From DRPG01 sp964655065 (lineage in GTDB: Bacteria > Myxococcota_A > UBA796 > GCA-2862545): 64,000 bases of DNA. Made by a program: the position numbers and the translations under genes. Position 1 is the stretch's first letter, and each line of letters opens with the position of its first letter. The DNA is taken from positions 79,788-143,787 of the forward strand of contig CAZZLC010000013.1 of assembly GCA_964655065.1 (NCBI GenBank), read 5' to 3'. The notes under the pieces were generated by a model. That model searched no databases, was not told the DNA's origin, and was given only the letters and a program-made list of their open reading frames with translations. Shown here piece after piece: positions 1-8,203 of this stretch.

Positions 1-1
1 G

Positions 2-343
2 CTGGTGGTCGCGGAGGGAACCGACGTCACGAGGGCGCTGCCGGGCGGAGATGTGCTCGTGCACCCAACGCGCTATGACGCGTCCGCGAACGTCGTCCTG
101 CAGGCCATGGCGTGTGGAGTCCCGCCCGTCACCACGCTCCGCGACGGGGCGTCGGAGATCGTCGAGGACCGGAGATTGATCGTGGCGAACCCTGACGACG
201 ACATCGCGATCGCCCGCTCGATCGCTCGTGCGTGGGAAGCTCCCGACGCGGGTGCGCGTTGCCGTGTCGTGGCGGAATGCTGGCCCACTTCTCGCATGGT
301 GGCAGAGGTGGCAACGCTCGTGGAGGAGCTCCAACATGGCTGA
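2..343 (+). CDS. Glycosyltransferase family 4, C-terminal fragment (cut by window edge)
   Basis: This is the last ~113 residues of a gene that begins before the window; the frame is open to base 2. The stretch QAMACGVPPVTT followed by a GASEIVED segment matches the C-terminal nucleotide-sugar-binding half of GT-B (GT4) glycosyltransferases, where the usual form is EAMACGxPVV. The family's acidic residue before AMA is Gln here. Its stop lies inside the start of the next gene (8-nt overlap), so the two are probably co-transcribed. The sugar donor and acceptor cannot be told from this fragment. Confidence 0.75.
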   Translation: MVVAEGTDVTRALPGGDVLVHPTRYDASANVVLQAMACGVPPVTTLRDGASEIVEDRRLIVANPDDDIAIARSIARAWEAPDAGARCRVVAECWPTSRMVAEVATLVEELQHG

Positions 344-3300
344 ATCGACCTTCGGGCAGCGCTTCGGGGTCTGGGCGCGCCGGCTCGCCGGCGTCGCGGT
401 CCTCGGCGGCACGATCCTCGGCATCCTGGTGGTGATCGGGATCGTCGCGGCAGTGGTGCTGTACCAGAACTACGTCGTGCTCAACCCGGGGCCCCACGTC
501 GAGCGCGACCACATCCGCTCGATCATCGCGCAAGAGTCTCCCGTCTACTACGCCGACGGGTCCACGCGCGTGGGCGTCTTCTTCGACGAGGAGCACCGCC
601 AGTACACCCCCTTCGACGAGCTTCCGTCTGCCTATGTCCTCTCGATCGTCGCCGCCGAGGACGACACCTACTGGACTCACTGGGGCATCTCTCCCCAGGG
701 ACTGATCCGCGCGATGCGGCTGAACCTCGCGGCGGGCGGCATCGTGGCCGGCGGCTCCACGCTGACCCAGCAGACCGCGAAGAACATCTACTACCGCCCC
801 GATCGCAGCATCCGCGCCAAGGGCATCGAGTTCCTCAACGCGCTCCGGCTCGAGCACCGCTACTCCAAGAAGGAGATCCTGGAGTTCTACGCCAACCAGT
901 TCTACGTCTCCGGGAACGGTCGCGGGCTCGGCATCGGCGCCCGGCACTTCTTCGACAAGGACGTCTCCGAGCTCTCGCTGGCGGAGTCCGCCTTCCTCGC
1001 TGGGCTCGTGAAGGGCCCCGCCAACTACGACCCGTTCGTCGGCAGCGAAGAGCGGAGCGATCGCAATTCGGAGCGCGCCCACGCGCGTACCCGCTACGTG
1101 CTCGGCCGATTGGTCGAAGAGAGCGCCGAGCGAATCGTCCGTCCCTACGACCCGAAGACGGAGGAGCGAAAGGCCTACGAAGCGCGCGTCGCGGAGGCGC
1201 AGACGCTTCAGGAGGAGGCTGCCCGACTCCTCGAGGAGGGCTTCGAGCTTCCCTTCAAGCGGGGCTCGTTCCGGTTCGAGAGCAGCGCCGTGATCGACGA
1301 GATCGCCCGCCGGCTCGAGGAGCCACCGTTCGACGAGATCCTGGCCGACGCCGGCATCGAGGACGCCGAGAGCGCCGGGCTCCACATCATCACGACCCTC
1401 GACCCCGACGCGCAGCGCGAGGCCCAGTACGCGCTGTGGCACCACCTCACCGAGGTGGGTGCCTGGATGGAGGCGCTGACCGCCGAGGACTTCGTGCTCG
1501 AGGGGCGTCGTGGTCCGAGGTTCGACCCCGACTTCCCGCCGCGCAAGCACGAGTTCCGCGTGGCCCGGGTCTACCAGCACGAGGGAACCGCCGGCAAGCG
1601 AACCTTGCGTCTCGACGTCGGCGGTCACCTCTGCATCGTGGACCGCACCGCGGTGGTGCGCGCTGCGGTCGCGGCGTGGCGGGGCAAGAAGAAGAGCAAG
1701 ACGGCCAAGATCCCGACTCGCGAGGTCGACGCCTTCATCAACGCCATCCCTGACGAGGCGGTGGTGCTCGCCAGCGTGCGCGAGATCGAGGACGAGATCG
1801 CGTACTGCGACCTCGAGGCGCGCCCCGAGCTGCAGGGGGCGGTCGCCGTGCTCCAAGACGGGCAGATCCGCGCCATGGTCGGCGGCAACGACAACCGCAA
1901 CTTCAACCGGGTCACCGCCCTCCGGCAGTTCGGCTCGACCTGGAAGCCGCTCGTTTACCACGCGGCCATGCTGCTCGGCTGGTCGCCCGACGACGTCATC
2001 GACAACCAACGCAACGTCTTCCCGTTCTCCACGACGTTCTACTACCCACGGCCCGACCACGAGCCCGCCGAGGAGGTCTCTATTGCCTGGGCGGGAGTCA
2101 ACTCGGAGAACCTGGCATCGGTCTGGCTCCTCTACCACCTCACCGACCGGCTCTCCGGCGAGGAGGTCCGCGCGCTGGCGCAGTCCCTCGACCTCGCCCG
2201 CCGCGACGACGAGAGCGAGGAGGACTACCGGGTGCGCATCCAGAAGGCGGGGGTCCTGCCGACGCCGAGCCGCGTGAAGGAGGCGTTCTTCCTCCAAGCC
2301 CGTCAGGAAGCGCTGCTCGCCCTCCCCGACGAGCGGGCCGACGACGCCGTGGCCCTGCAGTCGCTGCTGTACGGGTGGAACTACACCGCCGAGCGCAACC
2401 GCCAGCGCAAGACCGACTGGAGGCTGCGCACCCTCGACAACAGCTGGCGGCACCTCACGGGCCTGATGCCGCTGTGTCGGGTGCAGTACGGCGACCTCGA
2501 GAAGGCCCTGAACGAGCGCCGGGCCCCCAGCGCGTCGCTCGTGAACCAGCTCCGGGTCCGCTACGACAGCGACAACGAGCGCATCGACGTCGCGTGTGGC
2601 GGTGCTCCCGAGGACTACGTGGTCCCCGACTCCACGTTCGTGGCCGGCCTGCCCGGCGTGTCTCAGGAAGAGGACGACCCCGACATGGCCGTCGTCGAAG
2701 AGGAAGAGGAAGAGGAGGACGACGGCCGTGGGGGGGTGTTCGGTCTGTTCGGCGGCGGGGATCGGAAGAAGGACCCGAGCCGGCGCCAGATCCGTCGCGC
2801 CGTGAAGCGCGGACCCGAGCTCGTTCCCCTCTCCGAGGTCTTCGTCGACCGGCGCCTGCACTTTGGCACCCTCGAGCTCGTCCAGGAGAAGCTCGACTCT
2901 CGAGAGGCCGTCTGGGAGCTGGCCGACGAGAAGCCCGACCTCTATGATCCCGAGCTCCTCTACTGGCACCAGGACTTCCGGGTCCTCCTCGCCATGCGCT
3001 TCGTCGCCTCGCTCGGCGAGCAGTACGGCGTACAGACCGACATCCGCAAGGTTCTGTCCATGCCGCTCGGCGCCTCCGAGATCACCCTCGAGGAGGCCAC
3101 CGCCATGTACACGGGCCTCGTGTCGGGTACCGGATGGGAGTTCCCCGGGGTCTCCGACGGCAGGGAGGTCGTGAAGGTTCCCACGGCCACGCTCCTCATC
3201 AAGGAGATTCGCGACGTCGATGATCGGCTGCTCTACAAGGCGGTCCCGACGCCGACGTCCGACCGACAGATGATGAGCAAGCACCGCCCGGTCGGCGAGA

Positions 3301-4007
3301 TGACGGCCGACATCCTCCGCAACGTGGTGCTTCACGGCACCGGACGGCGCGCCAGGACGTCCATCACCTCGGGCGACCACCCCGTACCCGTCGGCGGCAA
3401 GACGGGCACCACCAACGACTTCCGCAACGCCGCCTTCCTCGGCTTCGCCCCCACGGCCGCCCGCACCGGCTACACCGTCGACGGAGGCTTCGTCGTGGGT
3501 ACCTACGTCGGCTACGACGACAACCGCAAGATGAGGCGCGGCCGGATCATCCTCGCAGGGTCCTCGGGGGCGCTGCCCGCCTGGATTGGCACCGTCCAGG
3601 GCCTGGCCGACGCCGGGCTACTCGGCGATCCACCCGCCGAGGTCGTGGACGAGGACGAGCCCTGGCCGCTGCTGACTGGCCGAGAGCTCGCGCGCCGCTA
3701 CGTCGACCCGGCGACCGGCGTGCCCGTCACCGACGAAGAGACCGAGGCGATGACGCTCGTGCTTCGGTCCGGGACCGACGCCGAGCCCGAGGTCGAGTTC
3801 GAGCTGCTGGACCGACCGGAGCGCGCCGCCTTCGGGACCGACGTGGAGTCCCAGCAGCGCGCGGCCGAAGAGGTCGATGTGGGCATCCTCGACGGTGGCC
3901 CCGACACGCTCCCCGACGACGTCGACATTCTGGAGCGCAACCCGGACCTTCCCGAGGACGATCCGCTGCCCAGCGAGGACCTCGAGGCCCTGCGGGACGA
4001 GCCGTGA
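336..4007 (+). CDS. Class A penicillin-binding protein (peptidoglycan glycosyltransferase/transpeptidase)
   Basis: Bifunctional cell-wall polymerase of 1223 residues. The ATG at 336 is chosen because GGAGGAG lies 7 nt upstream. A single membrane anchor spans about residues 16-42. The GT51 glycosyltransferase follows, with catalytic Glu108 in AAEDDTYWTHWG and GGSTLTQQ at 139-146. The transpeptidase motifs are present: Ser534 in STWK, SEN at 590-592 and KTG at 1022-1024. The protein is much longer than the usual 750-900 residues. About 430 residues separate SEN from KTG and include a nearly pure Glu/Asp run near residue 790. The C-terminal tail is also acidic. Expected location is the inner membrane, facing the periplasm. 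The next gene starts within its stop codon (GTGA). Confidence 0.95.
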   Translation: MAESTFGQRFGVWARRLAGVAVLGGTILGILVVIGIVAAVVLYQNYVVLNPGPHVERDHIRSIIAQESPVYYADGSTRVGVFFDEEHRQYTPFDELPSAYVLSIVAAEDDTYWTHWGISPQGLIRAMRLNLAAGGIVAGGSTLTQQTAKNIYYRPDRSIRAKGIEFLNALRLEHRYSKKEILEFYANQFYVSGNGRGLGIGARHFFDKDVSELSLAESAFLAGLVKGPANYDPFVGSEERSDRNSERAHARTRYVLGRLVEESAERIVRPYDPKTEERKAYEARVAEAQTLQEEAARLLEEGFELPFKRGSFRFESSAVIDEIARRLEEPPFDEILADAGIEDAESAGLHIITTLDPDAQREAQYALWHHLTEVGAWMEALTAEDFVLEGRRGPRFDPDFPPRKHEFRVARVYQHEGTAGKRTLRLDVGGHLCIVDRTAVVRAAVAAWRGKKKSKTAKIPTREVDAFINAIPDEAVVLASVREIEDEIAYCDLEARPELQGAVAVLQDGQIRAMVGGNDNRNFNRVTALRQFGSTWKPLVYHAAMLLGWSPDDVIDNQRNVFPFSTTFYYPRPDHEPAEEVSIAWAGVNSENLASVWLLYHLTDRLSGEEVRALAQSLDLARRDDESEEDYRVRIQKAGVLPTPSRVKEAFFLQARQEALLALPDERADDAVALQSLLYGWNYTAERNRQRKTDWRLRTLDNSWRHLTGLMPLCRVQYGDLEKALNERRAPSASLVNQLRVRYDSDNERIDVACGGAPEDYVVPDSTFVAGLPGVSQEEDDPDMAVVEEEEEEEDDGRGGVFGLFGGGDRKKDPSRRQIRRAVKRGPELVPLSEVFVDRRLHFGTLELVQEKLDSREAVWELADEKPDLYDPELLYWHQDFRVLLAMRFVASLGEQYGVQTDIRKVLSMPLGASEITLEEATAMYTGLVSGTGWEFPGVSDGREVVKVPTATLLIKEIRDVDDRLLYKAVPTPTSDRQMMSKHRPVGEMTADILRNVVLHGTGRRARTSITSGDHPVPVGGKTGTTNDFRNAAFLGFAPTAARTGYTVDGGFVVGTYVGYDDNRKMRRGRIILAGSSGALPAWIGTVQGLADAGLLGDPPAEVVDEDEPWPLLTGRELARRYVDPATGVPVTDEETEAMTLVLRSGTDAEPEVEFELLDRPERAAFGTDVESQQRAAEEVDVGILDGGPDTLPDDVDILERNPDLPEDDPLPSEDLEALRDEP

Positions 4008-4252
4008 CCGAGCCGCTCGTGGTGGGGGCTCTCACCGGCCTCACCTCGGTCGTGGGGCTGGCCTACTGGCAGTCCCTCGTCCGGCCGACGTCCCTCCTCG
4101 CGCTGTGGTCCGACCCCGAGCAGAGCTTCGAGCCTTGGTACGACCGTCCACCAGCCGCCGTGCGGGCCTTGCGCTGGGCACTCGGCACCGGGCTCGTGCT
4201 GTGCGGCTTCCTGACCGGCCTGGTCCTCACGCTGCTCCTCGCCACTCCGTGA
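4004..4252 (+). CDS. Small two-helix membrane protein coupled to the PBP gene
   Basis: An 82-residue protein I do not recognise. The GTG start overlaps the stop of the penicillin-binding protein (GTGA), implying translational coupling. Two hydrophobic segments are visible, at about residues 5-22 and 56-80, separated by a short polar stretch with Trp, Pro and Arg. This predicts a hairpin in the inner membrane. The context suggests a cell-envelope role, but nothing in the sequence shows an activity. Confidence 0.6.
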   Translation: MTEPLVVGALTGLTSVVGLAYWQSLVRPTSLLALWSDPEQSFEPWYDRPPAAVRALRWALGTGLVLCGFLTGLVLTLLLATP

Positions 4253-4278
4253 GGGAGCGGTTACGTCCAGCGAGGCAA

Positions 4279-4352
4279 GGCTGGGTAGCTCAGTTGGTTA
4301 GAGCGCACGGTTCATACCCGTGTTGTCGGCGGTTCGAGTCCGCCCCTAGCCA
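4279..4352 (+). tRNA. tRNA-Met (CAT anticodon, elongator-type)
   Basis: A full cloverleaf can be drawn: acceptor GGCTGGG pairs with CCTAGCC (one G-T pair), D arm GCTC...GAGC, anticodon stem CACGG/CCGTG with loop TTCATAC (anticodon CAT), T arm GGCGG-TTCGAGT-CCGCC, discriminator A. CCA is not encoded. The first pair is G-C and the anticodon stem lacks three consecutive G-C pairs of the initiator type, so this looks like elongator tRNA-Met. A tRNA-Ile2 read through lysidine also carries CAT and cannot be fully excluded. The 3' end overlaps the stop of the opposing MobA-like gene. Confidence 0.93.
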
Positions 4353-4936
4353 TTCCAACGCCTCGCGAACCAAGCGAACGCATCGGGGTCGTCGAAGTCG
4401 ACCCCTACGAGCGGGTCGTCGACGAGGACACGGCGCGCTCCGCCGAGCAGCGTCCGCAGACCACCGGGCACCGGGCCCTCCACGACGCGGCGACCGATCG
4501 CGGCAGAGATCAGCACGGGGTGCCCGGGACGCCCCTCGTCGTCCACCGGCACCGAGGGCGCGCCCGCTTCCCGGAGGCGGCGCAGGGTCTCGGGACGGGC
4601 CGGGGGCGTATCGACGGGTACCACCAGGGCGGGGCCGAGCGGCAGGCTCGCCAGACCGAGCCGGAGCGAGTCGACCGGGTGCGTGGACGCCCATGCTCCG
4701 TTGACGACGATCTGAGCGCGATCGTGCACCGTGGCCCGGACCTCGTCCGCGTGAGCGCCCACCACCACGACGACGCGGGCGACGCCGGCCAAACGGTCGA
4801 GGTGCCACGCGATCAGGGGGCGGCCTCGCAGGATCAGCGTGGCCTTGGGGCGCCCCATGCGCGACGAAGCACCGGCGCAGAGCACCACCGCGCACAGTTC
4901 GGGACCGGGTTCTCGGGACATCGAAGCGGAGCTCAC
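4346..4936 (-). CDS. MobA/MocA-like molybdopterin nucleotidyltransferase
   Basis: A 196-residue NTP-transferase-like protein. The N-terminal CAGASSRMGRPKA is the glycine-rich nucleotide-binding loop of the MobA/MocA/NicB group, which joins GMP or CMP to molybdopterin. VVVVGAHADEV and VVPVDTPP fit the following strands and metal-binding region. The start could be GTG 4936 or ATG 4921; neither has a strong Shine-Dalgarno sequence. The TAG stop lies within the acceptor-stem sequence of the convergent tRNA-Met. No other molybdenum-cofactor gene is in the window, so the exact cofactor is inferred. Confidence 0.75.
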   Translation of the reverse strand: MSSASMSREPGPELCAVVLCAGASSRMGRPKATLILRGRPLIAWHLDRLAGVARVVVVVGAHADEVRATVHDRAQIVVNGAWASTHPVDSLRLGLASLPLGPALVVPVDTPPARPETLRRLREAGAPSVPVDDEGRPGHPVLISAAIGRRVVEGPVPGGLRTLLGGARRVLVDDPLVGVDFDDPDAFAWFARRWNG

Positions 4937-5003
4937 ACCGACGCGTGGGCCGGGCTGCGGTCAGGTCATATACTGCCCACCGAGCGGGGAGGAGGGTGTG
5001 TCG

Positions 5004-5735
5004 ATGGTCTGGTTGAGCCTTCTCGTCGTGGAACGGCCGGCCCTCGGCCAGGTCTCCGAGGCGACGGACGACCCCTTCGCGACCGCGCCCTGGCGCGGCT
5101 CCGCCGGAGTCGGCGTAGCGGTGGCGTTCGATGTGGCCGATCGGGGTGCCCCCGCTGCGACGCTCGGTCCCGGCTTCTCGTTGACCGTACCCCTGCGCTT
5201 CTCGGTGGCTCCCGCCGCGGCGATCCGGGTGACGCCTCGGCTCGAAGCGGTCCTCGGAGGCGGCGAGCGGCCGGAGGGGTCGAGCTGCGGCGCGCTCGAC
5301 CAGCTGTCGTGGCAGGTCACCCCCGATGTCCGCACGGCGGCGCAGTCCGCGTGTGGCTGGATGTTCGCGGCCGGCGCCACCGCAGGGCCCGAGATCCGCT
5401 GGCCCCTCGACGGACCCGTCCAGCCCTACCTGGCGGGAGGGCTCGGCCTGCTCGGAGCGTTGGTCACCAACCGCATCGACCGGGAGGAGCTGACCGTGGG
5501 AGATCCCACCCGGACGTCGATCGACGGGTGGTCGCTCGCCGCGGGTTGGCTCACCGACGTGCACCTCGGCGCGCTCGTGGGCACCCGGCGCCAGTGGTTC
5601 CTCGAAGCGGGCTACGCCGTCGCGTGGGTCCCTCGGTCCCGGGTCCGTCGAACCGTCGAGGCCCTCGACGTCGCTCGCGAGCCCTTCGCCTACAACGCGT
5701 TCCGGTTGTCGACCGGAATCACCTGGTCGTGGTGA
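5004..5735 (+). CDS. Predicted outer-membrane beta-barrel protein
   Basis: A 243-residue protein of unknown function. The ATG at 5004 is preceded by GGGGAGGAGGG with good spacing; an in-frame GTG at 4998 is the alternative. The N-terminus MVWLSLLVV is a weak, short export signal. The body has alternating hydrophobic and glycine-rich stretches and ends in STGITWSW, an aromatic C-terminus typical of outer-membrane barrels. Two Cys pairs are visible. It is divergent from the MobA-like gene, with a 67-nt shared spacer containing a TATACT hexamer at 4969-4974 that could be a -10 element, though no clear -35 is seen. Confidence 0.55.
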   Translation: MVWLSLLVVERPALGQVSEATDDPFATAPWRGSAGVGVAVAFDVADRGAPAATLGPGFSLTVPLRFSVAPAAAIRVTPRLEAVLGGGERPEGSSCGALDQLSWQVTPDVRTAAQSACGWMFAAGATAGPEIRWPLDGPVQPYLAGGLGLLGALVTNRIDREELTVGDPTRTSIDGWSLAAGWLTDVHLGALVGTRRQWFLEAGYAVAWVPRSRVRRTVEALDVAREPFAYNAFRLSTGITWSW

Positions 5736-5805
5736 CCCGGTCGAAGGCGGAGTGTTAGGGCGCTCGTAGCTCGGGACCCCCACCGCTCCGGGCTCGGGAA
5801 TCGCG

Positions 5806-6324
5806 ATGAAGCTCTACCGCAAGAAGATCGAGCCAATCGCCAAGTCGGTCATCGACCGGCTCATCGACGACGGCGACGTCGAAGTCCTCGCCGAGAAGCG
5901 AGAAGAGGCCCAGCTGGACCTCATTGCGATCATGAACGAGTACCGTCGCCTCGATTATCAGCTCCGTGAGCAGGTCCGCGACCACATGGCGAGCCGCAAC
6001 CTGCCCTACTCGGAGCAGGGCCGCACCCGCAAGCGCATGGCCGATCAGATGGGTCACCCCATCGGCGAAGACGTCGAACGCTACCTCACCCGTCAGTTCC
6101 TCGAGTGCCTCCTCGTCTCGCCCAACGTCGAAGAGGTCTACGAGGAGGACCAGGTGATGCACCGCAAGATCATCGAGGTGCTGCGCTCCCACGACGTCGA
6201 CGAGCAGGCCATCCGCGAGGAGGCCATGGCCAAGGTCAAGAACGTCCAGGAAGGAACCGTCGACTACGAGATCGCGCTCCAGAAGGCCGTCCAGGACGTC
6301 AAGCGCTCGAAGGATCTGATCTGA
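5806..6324 (+). CDS. DUF507 family protein
   Basis: A 172-residue soluble protein matching the DUF507 family in its N-terminal KKIEPIAKSVIDRLIDDGDV motif, its charged helical body and its length (two copies of an ~80-90-residue unit). The family is common in Deltaproteobacteria-like and some thermophilic bacteria and has no established function. The sequence is rich in Glu, Arg and Asp and is predicted to be nearly all helical. The next gene begins in the overlapping CTGA at its stop, so the two are probably co-expressed. Confidence 0.85.
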   Translation: MKLYRKKIEPIAKSVIDRLIDDGDVEVLAEKREEAQLDLIAIMNEYRRLDYQLREQVRDHMASRNLPYSEQGRTRKRMADQMGHPIGEDVERYLTRQFLECLLVSPNVEEVYEEDQVMHRKIIEVLRSHDVDEQAIREEAMAKVKNVQEGTVDYEIALQKAVQDVKRSKDLI

Positions 6325-6965
6325 TCCCGCTCCTGCTGGCTTGGGGCCTCGGGTGTGGTGAGGCGCCCGAGAAGGCGACTCCGGCGCCGGAGGTGCCGCT
6401 CGCCCCGCTGCCCCCGCCCGCGCCCCGTCCAACCGGAGCCGACAGCAAGGTCGACGTCCGGTTCGTCTTCGAAGACGTCTCGAAGATGTACCGGTACATC
6501 TTCTCGGAGAAGGAGTTCACCGAGCCCCTGGCCAAGGCGCTCGCCACCTGCTTCGACGAATGGGTGGACGTCGTGGTCCACTACGACAACGAAGAGCGCG
6601 TGGGCAGCATCTACGTGCACACCCCGAGCAACCGCGTCCGCTGTCCGCCCCGGGTGACCGATCCTGGGCTCGACGTGCGCCCGCTCGCGCCCATCGGCCG
6701 CGCTCTCGCGAACTACCGCGACCAGATCGCAGGGTCACGCGACGTGCGCATCGCGAACTTCCGCACCGGCATCGTGGTGTTCCAGGGGGTCGACATCTGT
6801 GGGCTGTGGACCGAAGGCCAGAACCCACCGGATGGAAGCACGTTCTCAGGCTGCGTGACCCTCAAGGGGAACGAGGTGTGTACCACCGAGGACCGCGACG
6901 AAGGGCTGGAGCGGATCCCGTGGCCGACCTCGGATGCCGCCGCGCTCAGGGGTTGTTTCCGCTAG
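6321..6965 (+). CDS. Putative secreted or lipid-anchored protein with a CTG start
   Basis: About 214 residues, unknown function. No ATG, GTG or TTG lies in frame near the point where coding character begins. The best candidate is CTG 6321, overlapping the DUF507 stop as CTGA and preceded by GAAGGA 6 nt upstream. This gives the hydrophobic N-terminus LIPLLLAWGLGCGE, with a Cys in a lipobox-like but non-canonical context. A Pro/Ala linker and then a globular domain with three further Cys near the C-terminus follow. Its last 20 nt overlap the 3' end of the convergent propeller gene. The start is uncertain. Confidence 0.55.
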   Translation: MIPLLLAWGLGCGEAPEKATPAPEVPLAPLPPPAPRPTGADSKVDVRFVFEDVSKMYRYIFSEKEFTEPLAKALATCFDEWVDVVVHYDNEERVGSIYVHTPSNRVRCPPRVTDPGLDVRPLAPIGRALANYRDQIAGSRDVRIANFRTGIVVFQGVDICGLWTEGQNPPDGSTFSGCVTLKGNEVCTTEDRDEGLERIPWPTSDAAALRGCFR

Positions 6966-8094
6966 TGACCGTCGCCGATGACGAGCCAAACGGCTCCACG
7001 CCGATGTAGGTGCTGTCGGCCGCTGCAGTGAGCATGCGGGTCGCGAAGTTGCCGAGGAGCACGTTTCGCCGAAACTGCTTGCCTTCGAAGCCCCACATCA
7101 CGAACGAGCCATAAAGCGACATCGGATACCAGGCGAACTGCGAGCCTTGTACGCTCGTGACCTTCCAGCGCCGGCCCGTCGGCACGTCGACGAACGACAG
7201 CATCGGCGGACGGACCGTCTTCTGGTAGCTGTCGGGAAGCTGGTCCTCGAACTGCTTCGCGCGGCGCAGCTCGCGCTTGCGGGCCTGCTCCGGGAGCTCG
7301 TCCCACGCGCGCTGATAGAACACCGACTGTTCCTCGCCGTCGTACTCGATCATGAGCCAGCGCCCCTCGCGGTGCAGCGAGGCCCGACGGGCATCCGAGA
7401 AGGTGGATCGGGGCTCGCCCGACGAACCCACGAACCAGCGCACGCCAGCCTCGGTGCCAACCAGCAGCGCATCCTGCTCGGGCGTGTAGGTGAAGTTCAC
7501 GATCGACTTTCCATCGAGGTCCGCCGCATCGAGCCAGGGGAACGCCGGGCTGATGCTCGCGTCGGACACGGCCATCTTCGCGATCTCTCGCGTGCCGGCG
7601 TTGTCGAAGGACAGCAGGATCGAGCCCGGATCCGACGAGGGTTGCACGTCCCGGATCGCGGTGACCCCCGCGGGCAGGTCCACGCTGAAGACCGTGGACT
7701 GGTCCAGATCGTAGACGGCAAGCTGGTTCGAAGCCCCCGCCTCCGCGTCGACGCCGGGCCGCACGGGAACGACCAGGCGGGAGCTGCTGATCCAGGTCGC
7801 CGGGCCGACCGGCGAGGGCGTCGGCACGACGCGGGTGTCCTTGGTCTTGGCCTCGGCATCCATGACGTGGTGTTCGGTGCCGAGCTGGAAGTACAGCCGC
7901 TTGCCGTCGGGGGACCAGGCGAACGACTCGAAGTGGTTGTTCCCACAGGGCCTGAAGGCGGTCATGAAGTTGTGCTTGTCGGCATAGAATCCAATCTCCG
8001 CCTCGTTGCACGGAGCGAACGCGCTGCCGACGTTCTGGGAGAGCGTGCCCGCGTTCGGGTCCATGCACGAGAACAGCCAGGCGAGTGCGATCAT
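6946..8094 (-). CDS. Lipoprotein with beta-propeller-like repeats
   Basis: A 382-residue protein. ATG 8094 has GGAGGG 6 nt upstream. The short signal MIALAWLFSC ends in a lipobox, so Cys10 should be lipidated. The body contains WD40/TolB-like blade phrases, such as FAWSPDGKRLYFQ near residue 60 and repeated short strands with Asp, consistent with a propeller that binds a partner protein or ligand. No catalytic motif is seen. It is divergent from the kinase gene at 8204, and the spacer contains a perfect 14-bp palindrome. Exact function is unknown. Confidence 0.65.
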   Translation of the reverse strand: MIALAWLFSCMDPNAGTLSQNVGSAFAPCNEAEIGFYADKHNFMTAFRPCGNNHFESFAWSPDGKRLYFQLGTEHHVMDAEAKTKDTRVVPTPSPVGPATWISSSRLVVPVRPGVDAEAGASNQLAVYDLDQSTVFSVDLPAGVTAIRDVQPSSDPGSILLSFDNAGTREIAKMAVSDASISPAFPWLDAADLDGKSIVNFTYTPEQDALLVGTEAGVRWFVGSSGEPRSTFSDARRASLHREGRWLMIEYDGEEQSVFYQRAWDELPEQARKRELRRAKQFEDQLPDSYQKTVRPPMLSFVDVPTGRRWKVTSVQGSQFAWYPMSLYGSFVMWGFEGKQFRRNVLLGNFATRMLTAAADSTYIGVEPFGSSSATVTSGNNP

Positions 8095-8149
8095 GAGTGA
8101 CCCTCCATTGAAGACTTATGGGCCGGGTGCCCGGTCGCCCAACCGCGAC

Positions 8150-8163
8150 CTCCACGCGTGGAG
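8150..8163. promoter_or_regulatory. Perfect 14-bp palindrome in a divergent promoter region
   Basis: CTCCACGCGTGGAG is a perfect palindrome (7-bp arms, no spacer) in the 109-nt spacer between the propeller lipoprotein and the kinase gene, 41 nt before the kinase ATG. Its place and symmetry suit a dimeric repressor or activator site, but no second copy or cognate regulator was found in the window. Confidence 0.35.
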
Positions 8164-8203
8164 ACCTGCGATCGCGGACCACGGCGCGTTAGGCATTCGG
8201 AGC

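Noticed and set aside
129..3380. Very long open frame (1083 codons) antisense to the penicillin-binding protein gene.
   Set aside because: It is a shadow of the strong codon bias in the real gene. It has no ribosome site or recognisable domain, and its composition is Arg/Val/Glu-repetitive.
4987..4997. Purine-rich run before 5004 considered as part of a riboswitch-like leader.
   Set aside because: It is simply an extended Shine-Dalgarno sequence. The 67-nt divergent spacer is too short for a known riboswitch and shows no conserved fold.
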